The notes under the pieces: model-generated
What the model was told of the DNA's origin: nothing
Database searches by the model: none
What the model saw: only the letters and a program-made list of their open reading frames with translations
Part shown: piece after piece, positions 33,180 to 41,361 of the stretch
Numbering within the stretch: position 1 is the first letter of the stretch
Layout of the letters: the number at the start of each line of letters is the position of its first letter
Assembly (NCBI GenBank): GCA_045604965.1
Contig: JAZUPB010000011.1
Span: 1 to 64,000, forward strand
Origin: JAISGQ01 sp045604965
Lineage (GTDB): Bacteria > Bacillota > Clostridia > Oscillospirales > Acutalibacteraceae
Length of the DNA stretch: 64,000 bases
Reading direction: 5' to 3'
Position numbers and translations under genes: made by a program

Positions 33180-34714
33180 AATCAGAAAAGCTTTTTGACG
33201 GTATTACCGATATAAACGAAGAACTTATATCTGATGCAGAAAAATATGTATTCAAAAAAGGCAGCGCCAGAAAAATATGGCTGTCTGCCGTTGCTGCGGT
33301 TCTTGTTCTCACACTTATCGCAGGCGTTATTCTTATCCCCGACAGAAATCCGAAGTTTATATCAAGCGAGCCCGTTGACTCTACTGTCACTCCTCTCTCA
33401 AATCTTCATTCCGACTATGCCATAACCGAAGCAAAATATCCTGTTATGGCGCAATATCCTGTTTACGAAAAATATTTTGATTCCTCAACAGGCGAATACA
33501 ATAACGATGAATATGATCGCGATTTCAATGAATGGTGGGAAAGCCGCCATAATCAGTTGTCTCAGGCTGTCGGCTTCGAGGAGGCTCCCAAGGCTTTCTT
33601 TGAAAAAAGTCTCCCTGCTTTCCTTTCAGGCTCAAAGACAGAAAATAAAATATACTCTCCCCTGAATATTTATATGGCGCTCTCTATGCTGGCAGAGATA
33701 ACAGACGGAAACAGCCGCAGTCAGATACTCAGTCTTCTTGATGCAGACAGCATCGATGATCTTCGCACACAGGCTTCGGCTCTCTGGAACGGCAGTTACA
33801 TTGATGACGGCTCCCGCAAGACACTTCTTTCAAATTCTGTATGGCTTTCGGACTCTCTCGAATATAATGCCGACACTATGAAAACCCTCGCAGATAAATA
33901 TTACACATCTTCCTACAAAGGCGTTATGGGCTCCGATGAATATAACAAAGCCCTGCAAAGCTGGCTCAACGAACAGACAGGAGGACTTCTTGAAAAACAG
34001 GCTTCCGAAATCGGTTTTGATCCCGAAACAGTTCTCGCACTTGCTTCTACAGTTTATTTCAAGTCGAGCTGGCACGACAAATTCGATGAGGCACTCACAA
34101 AGGAAGATATTTTCCACTGTCCCGGCATAAATGATGAGCGCAATGAGACAAACGACATTGTATGCGACTTTATGAATACCATCTCTCATACACAATACTA
34201 TTGGGGTGACAATTTCGGCGCAGTACGTCTGCCTATGGCTGAAAGCTCGGGTATGTGGCTTATCCTTCCCGATGAAGGCTATACTCCCGATGACCTTCTG
34301 TCGGATACCACTGTATCTGATCTTATTTCTAATAAGAACTCCTGGGAAAACAGCAAGTACATCGATGTAAATATCTCCGTTCCGAAATTTGATGTTTCTT
34401 CCGACACAGAGCTTCGCGATATACTGTGCGGTCTCGGTGTTTCCGATGTGTTCGACCCTGCCGTTTCCGACTTTTCTCCTATGATGGACAGCACCGACGG
34501 CTTTTTTGTTGATACTGCAAAACACGCTGCCCGTGTTATGATCGACGAGGAAGGCTGCAGCGCCGCTGCATTCACTGTTCTTATGGTGGATTGCACAGGT
34601 GCACTTGTTGACAGCGAGAAAATAGACTTCGTTCTTGACCGTCCCTTTATTTTCGTCATAACAAACGATGCAGATCTTCCCCTGTTTGCAGGTGTTGTAA
34701 ACAAGCCGATATAA
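33176..34714 (+). CDS. membrane-tethered serpin with anti-sigma-like N-terminus
   Basis: A 512-residue protein. Residues 1-33 form a charged cytoplasmic head (EKLFDGITDINEELISDAEKY) like those of clostridial ECF partner proteins; a transmembrane segment covers about 34-54; a linker follows; and from about 145 onward lies a serpin domain (IYSPLNIYMALSMLAEITDGNS, LSNSVWLSD, STVYFKSSW, GMWLILPDEG, RPFIFVITN). The hinge EEGCSAAAFT (458-467) is of the inhibitory type with small residues. The reactive loop is longer than usual after the hinge, so P1 is uncertain: hinge counting gives about Thr474, counting back from PF gives Asp479. It should trap serine or cysteine proteases outside the cell. Confidence 0.9.
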   Translation: MKSEKLFDGITDINEELISDAEKYVFKKGSARKIWLSAVAAVLVLTLIAGVILIPDRNPKFISSEPVDSTVTPLSNLHSDYAITEAKYPVMAQYPVYEKYFDSSTGEYNNDEYDRDFNEWWESRHNQLSQAVGFEEAPKAFFEKSLPAFLSGSKTENKIYSPLNIYMALSMLAEITDGNSRSQILSLLDADSIDDLRTQASALWNGSYIDDGSRKTLLSNSVWLSDSLEYNADTMKTLADKYYTSSYKGVMGSDEYNKALQSWLNEQTGGLLEKQASEIGFDPETVLALASTVYFKSSWHDKFDEALTKEDIFHCPGINDERNETNDIVCDFMNTISHTQYYWGDNFGAVRLPMAESSGMWLILPDEGYTPDDLLSDTTVSDLISNKNSWENSKYIDVNISVPKFDVSSDTELRDILCGLGVSDVFDPAVSDFSPMMDSTDGFFVDTAKHAARVMIDEEGCSAAAFTVLMVDCTGALVDSEKIDFVLDRPFIFVITNDADLPLFAGVVNKPI

Positions 34715-34759
34715 AACAATTCCCCGAATCCTGATATAAGGCTTCGGGGAATTGTTTTT
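34715..34759. terminator. bidirectional terminator between serpin and KptA genes
   Basis: AACAATTCCCCGAA and TTCGGGGAATTGTT form a 14-bp stem with a T run on the plus strand and an A run for the converging gene. Confidence 0.85.
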
Positions 34760-35331
34760 TAATCTGTCAGTTCATATATTATTTCCGCAATGTACTCTGT
34801 GGGAACACTTTCCGTACACCACACCTCATTTTCTGTTATTCCAAACTGCGCTCCGTCTTCATAATATCTTTTTGCATCAATCTTCAGAAGCACAGGCGTA
34901 CCGTTTCTCCATCTGCAGGCAGACTGCCACGCCTTTTCCCGTGACTGCTGCATATGTACCGCATGGCGCTTCATTTTCATTACAGCACCGCTCGCTCTGA
35001 TCTTTTCAAGAGCTTCTGCTGTGGTTCCGTGATACAGAAATTCAGGCGGTTCTCTGTATTCCATCTCAGGTATGACCCAGGGGATAGAATGTCCCTGACA
35101 GGCTTTTATTTTTGTCTGATCATCATTAAAACGATATCTGCCTTTATTGTCTGTCTTTACTATTTCTCTGAGAATATCCATATCAATCCTGAATTTTCCA
35201 AGCTTATTAACTCCGTCAATAAGCTGTTCCGTGCTTGCCCAGCCGTGCTCATCCACGTCGATGCCTATAGCCTCGGGTCTGTGTCTCAGATATCCCGAGA
35301 TTTTTACCGAAAGGGCTTTCCAGCGTTCCAT
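34759..35331 (-). CDS. kptA: RNA 2'-phosphotransferase Tpt1/KptA
   Basis: A 190-residue enzyme that removes an internal RNA 2'-phosphate by transfer to NAD+. The N-terminal winged-helix part starts with LRHRPE (Arg16, His17) and GWASTEQLI; the catalytic set continues with KGRYRF (Arg65 or Arg67) and RHAVHM (Arg122), completing the Arg-His-Arg-Arg tetrad of the family, and the NAD-site GHSIP (80-84) and LYHGT are present. Bacteria lack the tRNA splicing pathway that gives such phosphates in fungi, so the natural substrate is open. GCAGGAGGTGAG lies before the ATG. Divergent from the acyltransferase gene. Confidence 0.93.
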   Translation of the reverse strand: MERWKALSVKISGYLRHRPEAIGIDVDEHGWASTEQLIDGVNKLGKFRIDMDILREIVKTDNKGRYRFNDDQTKIKACQGHSIPWVIPEMEYREPPEFLYHGTTAEALEKIRASGAVMKMKRHAVHMQQSREKAWQSACRWRNGTPVLLKIDAKRYYEDGAQFGITENEVWCTESVPTEYIAEIIYELTD

Positions 35332-35352
35332 ACGCTCACCTCCTGCTTATTT

Positions 35353-35381
35353 ATTATATATCAAATTTCCCTTTAAAACAA
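35353..35381 (-). promoter_or_regulatory. promoter of kptA
   Basis: On the minus strand TTGTTT (35376-35381), 17 bases, TATAAT (35353-35358), 21 bases before the start. Confidence 0.6.
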
Positions 35382-35402
35382 TCCTACTGCAAAACTCATT
35401 CA

Positions 35403-35431
35403 TTGACATAGTCTTAAATACAATATATTAT
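35403..35431 (+). promoter_or_regulatory. promoter of the acyltransferase operon
   Basis: Perfect TTGACA (35403-35408), 17 bases, TATTAT (35426-35431). It lies back-to-back with the kptA promoter. Confidence 0.7.
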
Positions 35432-35468
35432 ATTAAGTGATAATTATGTCATTAAGGTGTGATAATAA

Positions 35469-36749
35469 ATGGCAAAAAAGCTTACTTTGCAGGAAAAACT
35501 CGAAAGAAAACATATGAAAAAGCCTCCCGCATTGCTTTACGTTCCTCTTATCAAGGTATACTATGCAATGTGCAAAAGGAAACTTGGAATAAAATTCATA
35601 TATAAAGTCAAGCCCGGCAAGGATAAGAACCCTTATGTCCTTATCAGCAATCACGCTTCCAGAGTTGACTATCTGTACACTGCCCCTGCGGTACTCCCCC
35701 ACCGCCTTAATTACGTGGTCGGCTACAATGAATTTTTCCGTTCTCATCTGAAAGGGATATTCTCCGTGATGCAGGCTATCCCAAAGCGCAATTTCACCCC
35801 CGATGTACACACCATAAAAGAAGTAAAGCGCATTATCAATTCCGGAGGGCACGTATGCTTTATGCCTGAGGGTATGAGCTCCATTTCAGGCGGCAATCAG
35901 CCCTGCGCTCTCGGCGGCGGCAAGCTGCTTAAAAACCTTGGCGTTACAGTTTATTATACAAAGATCAAGGGCGGTTATATGACAAACACCAAGCACTGCC
36001 TTGATGAACGTCCCGGCAAAATAGAAATAACTGTTGACAGGCTTTTCACTCCCGAGGAGCTTACGTCTATGACCGCTGATGAGATTCAGGATAAGATGAA
36101 CCGAGAGCTTTATCACGACGATTATCTCTGGAACCGTGAGGCAAGAGTCAGATTCAAGGGCAAGGGCGAAATGGCAAAAAACCTCGGCGATATGCTATAT
36201 CTCTGTCCTAAATGCGGTGCTCTGCACACAATGAAAACTGAGGGCAATATAATAAAATGCTCACAGTGCGGCAACGGCGCAGAGGTCAACGAATATTACG
36301 ACATCACCCCGTTTGACGAAAACTGCGTTATCCCTGAAACCATACATCACTGGTACAAGCTTGAGCGTGAAAAGGCACGCGGCGAAGTTTCCGCACAGGA
36401 CTTTGTCTTCTCCGAGCACGTAAAGCTCGGCACTCTGCCTAAATACAAATATCTCAAAAAGCAGGCAACATCTGTTATTACAGGCGAAGGAACTCTTACT
36501 CTCTCCCGTGACGGTCTTGTCTTTGAGGGTACAAACAACGGCGAGCCATTTGAATTCAGGCTTCCCACAGGTTCCGTACCTACCTACGGTATGTGTACCG
36601 ATATTACACGCTTTTACACCTTCTATAACGGCGAGTTTTTTGAATTCTACCCCGAACGCAATGATACTATGCGCTGGTTCCATTTAACCGAGGAGCTTCA
36701 CCGTGCAAACGGAGGCAAATGGGTCGATTGCTACAAGGATTACGAATAA
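35469..36749 (+). CDS. PlsC-like acyltransferase fused to a zinc-ribbon/C-terminal domain
   Basis: A 426-residue fusion. The first about 240 residues look like a 1-acyl-glycerol-3-phosphate acyltransferase: NHASRVDY gives the catalytic HX4D, and FMPEGMSS the glycerolipid-site motif. A zinc ribbon follows at about 240-265 (CPKCG and CSQCG), then a C-terminal domain of about 150 residues with TLTLSRDGLVFEGTNNGEPF that looks like a beta-rich PH-type fold. The acyl acceptor is not known. The zinc ribbon and tail are not part of the usual PlsC, so this is an unusual architecture. It is the first of three closely spaced genes. The ribosome site (AAGGTG) is weak. Confidence 0.85.
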   Translation: MAKKLTLQEKLERKHMKKPPALLYVPLIKVYYAMCKRKLGIKFIYKVKPGKDKNPYVLISNHASRVDYLYTAPAVLPHRLNYVVGYNEFFRSHLKGIFSVMQAIPKRNFTPDVHTIKEVKRIINSGGHVCFMPEGMSSISGGNQPCALGGGKLLKNLGVTVYYTKIKGGYMTNTKHCLDERPGKIEITVDRLFTPEELTSMTADEIQDKMNRELYHDDYLWNREARVRFKGKGEMAKNLGDMLYLCPKCGALHTMKTEGNIIKCSQCGNGAEVNEYYDITPFDENCVIPETIHHWYKLEREKARGEVSAQDFVFSEHVKLGTLPKYKYLKKQATSVITGEGTLTLSRDGLVFEGTNNGEPFEFRLPTGSVPTYGMCTDITRFYTFYNGEFFEFYPERNDTMRWFHLTEELHRANGGKWVDCYKDYE

Positions 36750-36764
36750 CAGGAGGATATTATT

Positions 36765-37298
36765 ATGTCGGATATTTTCAATATTATTTCCAAAAGACAC
36801 AGCTACAGAGGAAAATATAAAAGCACACCTGTACCGAGAGCAGATCTTATAAAAATTATGCAGGCAGGTCTTGATGCACCCTCCGGCTGCAACAAGCAGA
36901 CCACCAGTCTCATTGCAGTGGATGATCCTGCACTTCTTGCCGAACTCAAGGCACTTATCGATCCTCCCATTGCCGAAACAGCACCTGCATTTATCTGTGT
37001 ACTTGCTCAGAAGACTATAGCTTACCGCGACAGGACCTTCTACATTCAGGACTACTCCGCAGCTATCGAAAATATGCTTGTAGCCATTACCGCTCTCGGT
37101 TATGAAAGCTGCTGGTATGAAGGTCACATAACCGATGTTGACAGAATCGGCAGAAAGCTCGCCGACAGGCTGGGTGTACCCGAAGATTACGACCTTGTAT
37201 GCGTACTTCCCGTCGGCATTGCCGACTCCCCTGTCTCCGCTCCCAGGAAACTCCCCTTTGACAAGCGCGCCTGGTTCAACGGCTTCAACAAAAAGTAA
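36765..37298 (+). CDS. nitroreductase-family flavoprotein
   Basis: A 177-residue FMN-dependent oxidoreductase. RHSYRGKY near the start (the RRSxR-type FMN phosphate site), LDAPSGCNKQTTSL, and GYESCWYEGHI plus VLPVGIAD near the end are family features. It likely reduces quinones, nitro compounds or unsaturated bonds with NAD(P)H; physiological substrate unknown. It follows the acyltransferase after 15 bases with AGGAGG in between, so it is cotranscribed. Confidence 0.9.
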   Translation: MSDIFNIISKRHSYRGKYKSTPVPRADLIKIMQAGLDAPSGCNKQTTSLIAVDDPALLAELKALIDPPIAETAPAFICVLAQKTIAYRDRTFYIQDYSAAIENMLVAITALGYESCWYEGHITDVDRIGRKLADRLGVPEDYDLVCVLPVGIADSPVSAPRKLPFDKRAWFNGFNKK

Positions 37299-37326
37299 TA
37301 ACCTACAGTAAAAAGGAGCACATATT

Positions 37327-38364
37327 ATGAAAATAAAAAAAGCGTTATGCATTGTGCTTGCATTTATGCTTATTCTGTCTGTTTTCTCAGGCTGCAGACT
37401 GTCACATTACGAGGAAGATGAGATTGCTCAGTGGGCAAAGGAAAATTTTGATGAGCCTGTAAAGATAAGCTCAGATTATTTCACACGCCCCTCAAGCGAA
37501 GGTGACTACACCGACAGGGTATGGACCGCTCATCTCAAAAGCAATCCGGATCTTGAATTCGAGATCATCAGTCACGAATACTGGGGTATGGAATCTATTG
37601 CTCATTCCATTGAAACCACCTATCACTATGTTTACGGCAAGCATTATTTTGATCTCTATTCAAACAAAAACTCTACCGATTTTGTTCCCTCTTACGATGA
37701 GGTCGTCACCTCTTCCTACAGACTAGAAGCAAAATTCGACGACAGAAACGATCTGTCCAACATAATCGATCAGGCAGAAGACATCGGCAAATATATGGAA
37801 GAAAAAGGGATCGAAGAATCTGTCAGATTCTTTATTGAATATAATGATCCGCTTATAACCGCCAAGGTAAGCAATGTTTCCGAATATGCAGACTGCAGCT
37901 CTTCTCTTGATGATGTTGAGGAAACTCTGCTTAACGATTTCAGGCTCTATGCCGCCGATTACCGCCTCGCACTTGATCAGTTTACTGAAGATGAGATAAT
38001 CGAAGCTGTTTCAAATTCAAAGTACGGCTTTGCTGTTATCCGTACCGACGGTTCTGAGATAGTCTATCCCGACCTTGCCGAAAGCCGTTTCGGATACGGA
38101 ATTTCTTTCGGCTGTCTGTATGAGATTCTTGCACGCGAAGGCTTTTATCCATACGGCACTCCCGAGAATTTCACATTTATGGGAATCGACGGCTCTTACT
38201 ATGAATTTTCATACGATTTCAACGATTACGATTTCGGCGGCAATACAGGTTACTACTATTTCAAAGACGGCGTAAAAATCCCTATGAGCTACTATTTCTA
38301 CAATCATTTCAGAACGGATTTTTTAAAGAAAATAAGCGGTCTTTCTTTTGATGATATCGACTAA
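37327..38364 (+). CDS. putative lipoprotein, unknown function
   Basis: A 345-residue secreted lipoprotein with MKIKKALCIVLAFMLILSV followed by the FSGC lipobox. The mature part is acidic and rich in tyrosine and phenylalanine (YYEFSYDFNDYDFGGNTGYYYF near the end), with no catalytic motif. AAAAGGAGC lies before the ATG. It is the third gene of the acyltransferase/nitroreductase unit. Not recognised. Confidence 0.75.
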   Translation: MKIKKALCIVLAFMLILSVFSGCRLSHYEEDEIAQWAKENFDEPVKISSDYFTRPSSEGDYTDRVWTAHLKSNPDLEFEIISHEYWGMESIAHSIETTYHYVYGKHYFDLYSNKNSTDFVPSYDEVVTSSYRLEAKFDDRNDLSNIIDQAEDIGKYMEEKGIEESVRFFIEYNDPLITAKVSNVSEYADCSSSLDDVEETLLNDFRLYAADYRLALDQFTEDEIIEAVSNSKYGFAVIRTDGSEIVYPDLAESRFGYGISFGCLYEILAREGFYPYGTPENFTFMGIDGSYYEFSYDFNDYDFGGNTGYYYFKDGVKIPMSYYFYNHFRTDFLKKISGLSFDDID

Positions 38365-38368
38365 TATT

Positions 38369-38397
38369 GCAAAAGCCTCCTTCGGGAGGCTTTTTGT
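38369..38397 (+). terminator. terminator after the lipoprotein gene
   Basis: AAAAGCCTCC-TTCG-GGAGGCTTTTT, a 9- to 10-bp stem with a stable tetraloop and T run. Confidence 0.9.
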
Positions 38398-38410
38398 GTA
38401 CAGTTTTAGC

Positions 38411-38439
38411 TTGATATTGCATTTTCCTTGCTATATAAT
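38411..38439 (+). promoter_or_regulatory. promoter of the plsC gene
   Basis: TTGATA (38411-38416), 17 bases, perfect TATAAT (38434-38439), 33 bases before the chosen start. Confidence 0.7.
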
Positions 38440-38472
38440 TACATTCACAGCGTTTTTACGGAGGTGTCTCTT

Positions 38473-39201
38473 ATGCATACGCTTATCGCTTATATAAGGA
38501 TACTATGCTTTTTTATTTCAACTATGCCTGACTTAGGTCGCGCAAAACGTCTTAAGAAAAAAGGCGACAAAGCTTATATCGAACCTCTCAACAGACAGTT
38601 TGCAAGAGCAATGGATGTTCTGCCAAAATATCTTGGTGTGACCGTCTCGGTAACAGGAGAGGAAAACATCATCCGCGACAGAGCTGTTATTTATGTCAGC
38701 AATCATCAGAGCTATCCCGATCCTGTTTTTATTTTCAAGCCCATAGGATTCGTCTTCCCTGTTCTTTGTAAAAAGGAAGTTCAGAAGTTTCCCATTATCG
38801 CCTCCTGGCTTAAGGTGTTCGACTGTGTATTTATTGACCGCGAAGATGCCCGCAGCTCTGTTGCAAGTCTCAAGGAGGCTGCAGAGCTCGTCAATTCGGG
38901 AAAACCCATAATGATCTTCCCCGAAGGAACACGAAGCTACGGAAATGAGCTTGGCGAGTTCAAGTCAGGTGCATTCAAGATCGCCGAGAAAACTCGCGTT
39001 CCTATAATTCCCGTAAGGCTTCACAATGCCTGCGATGTTATGCGAAGAGGAAGTGCAAAGCTCAACAAGGCTGTTGTTCGCATAGATTATCTCGAACCTA
39101 TCGATATTTCCGAAATGTCAAGAGTTGAAATACGTGAGCTGCCTTCTAAAATACAGGCACTTATTGCAGAAGGTATGAAGGAGAAAAACGATGAACAGTA
39201 A
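38473..39201 (+). CDS. plsC: 1-acyl-sn-glycerol-3-phosphate acyltransferase
   Basis: A 242-residue membrane-associated enzyme that adds the second acyl chain to lysophosphatidic acid to give phosphatidic acid. NHQSYPDP carries the catalytic HX4D, FIDREDARSSV and IMIFPEGTRSYG the glycerophosphate site. The ATG at 38473 follows CGGAGG; an upstream in-frame ATG at 38428 is inside the promoter. It overlaps the next gene by 11 bases. A second PlsC-like protein lies 3 kb upstream (35469), so this typical-length one is the likelier housekeeping enzyme. Confidence 0.92.
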   Translation: MHTLIAYIRILCFFISTMPDLGRAKRLKKKGDKAYIEPLNRQFARAMDVLPKYLGVTVSVTGEENIIRDRAVIYVSNHQSYPDPVFIFKPIGFVFPVLCKKEVQKFPIIASWLKVFDCVFIDREDARSSVASLKEAAELVNSGKPIMIFPEGTRSYGNELGEFKSGAFKIAEKTRVPIIPVRLHNACDVMRRGSAKLNKAVVRIDYLEPIDISEMSRVEIRELPSKIQALIAEGMKEKNDEQ

Positions 39202-40435
39202 ATTCGGAATTTCAGAAAATCTGCTCGCTTTATCCCGTGAGGTCGAAGCCGATCTTGCAAAGCGCTTTGCAGAAATAGATAAAAACACAGAATTCAATCA
39301 GCAGAAGGTTCTTTCTGCGTTTATTGAAAACAATGTCACAGAGAGTATGTTTGCCGCCTCCACCGGATACGGCTACGGCGACAGAGGCAGAGATGTCCTC
39401 GACAGAGTTGTTGCCGACACCTTCGGTACTGAAGATGCGCTTATCCGCCACAATTTTGTAAGCGGCACCCACGCTCTGACCGTTGCACTGTTCGGTCTTC
39501 TCAGACCCAATGACACAATGCTCTGTGTTACAGGCATACCCTACGACACCCTTCAGGGTGTTATAGGCATTCGCCCCTCAAACGGCTCATTGGCTGAATT
39601 CGGAGTCAATTATAGGCAGATAGATCTTGTTGACGGCAATGTAGACCTTGATGCTATCCCTTCTGCAATTACTCCCGATGTAAAAATGGTATACATTCAG
39701 CGTTCCAGAGGCTACACCCTGCGTCCCTCTCTCTCTGTTTCGCAGATAGAGGAAATCGGAAGAATTGCAAAGAGTGTACGTGAGGATGTTCTTGTAGTTG
39801 TTGATAACTGCTATGGCGAGTTTGTTGAATGTGCCGAGCCTGTAAGCAATGTTGATATCATAGTAGGTTCTCTTATCAAGAATCCAGGCGGCGGTATTGC
39901 TCCTACAGGCGGCTATATTGCAGGCAAGGAAAAATATGTTGAGATGTGCTCATACCGACTGACTACCCCCGGCACAGGCAAGGAAGTCGGCTGCACCCTC
40001 GGCAATAACCGTGCTTTGTTTATGGGCTTCTTCAATGCTCCCCACGTCACAGGCGAGGCATTAAAAACCGCTGTTTTCTGCGCAGGACTTTTTGAGAAGC
40101 TTGGCTACACCTGCTCTCCCTCTTCTCTCGAATCAAGACACGACATCATTCAGTCGGTCATTATGGGTTCTGCAGAACCCCTTATCGCTTTCTGCAGAGG
40201 AATCCAGAGCGGTTCTCCCGTTGACGCAAATGCAGCTCCCGAGCCTTGGGATATGCCCGGCTATGACAGTCAGGTCATTATGGCTGCAGGTGCTTTCACC
40301 CTCGGTGCTTCCATCGAGCTTTCTGCCGATGCACCGCTCCGCGAGCCCTTTGCAGTATGGATGCAGGGCGGTCTCAATTACCACTCTGCAAAAGTCGGTA
40401 TTCTGCTGGCTGCACAGAGAGTGCTTGATTTATAA
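39191..40435 (+). CDS. methionine gamma-lyase-like PLP enzyme (aluminium-resistance family)
   Basis: A 414-residue PLP-dependent protein of the Cys/Met metabolism fold, of the group often annotated as aluminium-resistance or methionine gamma-lyase family. The FVSGTHALTVALFGLLRPND stretch (PLP-phosphate contact), VVVDNCYGEFVE with the PLP-binding aspartate, and SLIKNPGGGIAPTGGYIAG with the Schiff-base lysine are all visible. True substrate is unproven. GGAG lies before the ATG inside plsC, suggesting translational coupling. A terminator follows. Confidence 0.9.
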   Translation: MNSKFGISENLLALSREVEADLAKRFAEIDKNTEFNQQKVLSAFIENNVTESMFAASTGYGYGDRGRDVLDRVVADTFGTEDALIRHNFVSGTHALTVALFGLLRPNDTMLCVTGIPYDTLQGVIGIRPSNGSLAEFGVNYRQIDLVDGNVDLDAIPSAITPDVKMVYIQRSRGYTLRPSLSVSQIEEIGRIAKSVREDVLVVVDNCYGEFVECAEPVSNVDIIVGSLIKNPGGGIAPTGGYIAGKEKYVEMCSYRLTTPGTGKEVGCTLGNNRALFMGFFNAPHVTGEALKTAVFCAGLFEKLGYTCSPSSLESRHDIIQSVIMGSAEPLIAFCRGIQSGSPVDANAAPEPWDMPGYDSQVIMAAGAFTLGASIELSADAPLREPFAVWMQGGLNYHSAKVGILLAAQRVLDL

Positions 40436-40442
40436 TAATGCT

Positions 40443-40478
40443 CATACCGCTTCGGAAAACGAAGCGGTATGTTTTTAA
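40443..40478 (+). terminator. terminator after the PLP enzyme gene
   Basis: CATACCGCTTCG and CGAAGCGGTATG form a 12-bp stem, followed by TTTTTAAT. Confidence 0.88.
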
Positions 40479-40548
40479 TCAGTGACTGCATAAACGCATT
40501 TGATTATCTATGAACCGGAAGATTTTCAAGTGCGTTCACATTCATTTC

Positions 40549-40663
40549 TTTGATGCCCAAAGAAACGAATCAAAGAAACGCAACAAAGGAGGAGGGGTTT
40601 CGATCCCCCTCCTCCTTTGCAATCCTCCTCCCTAAACGACCAAAGAGGGTTTTCCCTCTTTGG
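40549..40663. repeat. noncoding element with strong hairpins
   Basis: There is no convincing gene between 40436 and 40806. Apart from the terminator and the GNAT promoter, the gap holds TTCTTT/AAAGAA (about 40549-40567), a nearly perfect 13-bp stem AAAGGAGGAGGGG/CCCCTCCTCCTTT (40585-40618) and a 10-bp stem CCAAAGAGGG/CCCTCTTTGG with a TTTT loop (40640-40663). The purine/pyrimidine-rich style resembles the block at 24681-24868, though the sequences differ. It may be a dispersed repeat of this genome. Confidence 0.5.
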
Positions 40664-40748
40664 AATCTCCCTGTAGGTTCAATTGAATGTTCCGGTTGAT
40701 TTCCTCGTCATCACTGTATCACAAAAATGCCTTTACTGCTTATCTTCG

Positions 40749-40776
40749 TTGAATTGCAAAAAATTTCCTGTATAAT
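40749..40776 (+). promoter_or_regulatory. promoter of the GNAT gene
   Basis: TTGAAT (40749-40754), 16 bases, perfect TATAAT (40771-40776), 30 bases before the start. Confidence 0.6.
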
Positions 40777-40806
40777 AAATGCAAAAAGCTATTGGGAGGT
40801 ACTGAC

Positions 40807-41349
40807 ATGGAGTATCTTGAACTGTATATTCCCAGTTTGGATGACCTATGGTTCTATCAGAAGATGCTGTCCGACCCTGATACTATGTCATATAACGTCG
40901 GCTGGGATGTTTCCTACGATGGCTACCATCGCGATACAGGGTGTATTGATTTTCCAAAATCTCAGTGGGCTGACTGGTATAATCACTGGGTAGGTTATGA
41001 ACCCGAACGCTTCTACGCATATATAAAGCGTTCAAGCGACGGTACTTGGATAGGGGATGTAAATTTTCATTACACCCCCGATAAAGATTGGTGGGATATG
41101 GGCATTGTTATTTACTCCCAATATCGCGGAAAGGGTTATGCCGCACCTGCTTTAAAGCTTATGCTGGAACACGCTTTTCGCAAGTGCGGCATAAGCAGAA
41201 TTCATAACGATTTTGAAGTTGCAAGGAACGAAGTTGCTGCATTAAAATGCCATCTTACTGCAGGTTTTCGGGATGTGGGCATCATTGATGGCTTCAGACA
41301 TATGATGATTACGAAAGAAGAATATTTTAAAAATCACCCAAATCTATAA
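40807..41349 (+). CDS. GNAT-family N-acetyltransferase
   Basis: A 180-residue acetyl-CoA-dependent transferase of the RimJ-like type. WIGDVNFHYTPDKDWWDMGIVIYSQYRGKGYAAPALKLML holds the central strand and the QYRGKGY acetyl-CoA pyrophosphate loop; VARNEVAALKCHLTAGFRDV is the usual C-terminal N-x-x-A..GF motif. Substrate unknown: protein N-terminus, amino sugar or small molecule. The ATG at 40807 has GGGAGG 9 bases upstream. It is monocistronic and convergent with the peptidase gene. Confidence 0.9.
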   Translation: MEYLELYIPSLDDLWFYQKMLSDPDTMSYNVGWDVSYDGYHRDTGCIDFPKSQWADWYNHWVGYEPERFYAYIKRSSDGTWIGDVNFHYTPDKDWWDMGIVIYSQYRGKGYAAPALKLMLEHAFRKCGISRIHNDFEVARNEVAALKCHLTAGFRDVGIIDGFRHMMITKEEYFKNHPNL

Positions 41350-41361
41350 TCTTTAATTTTG

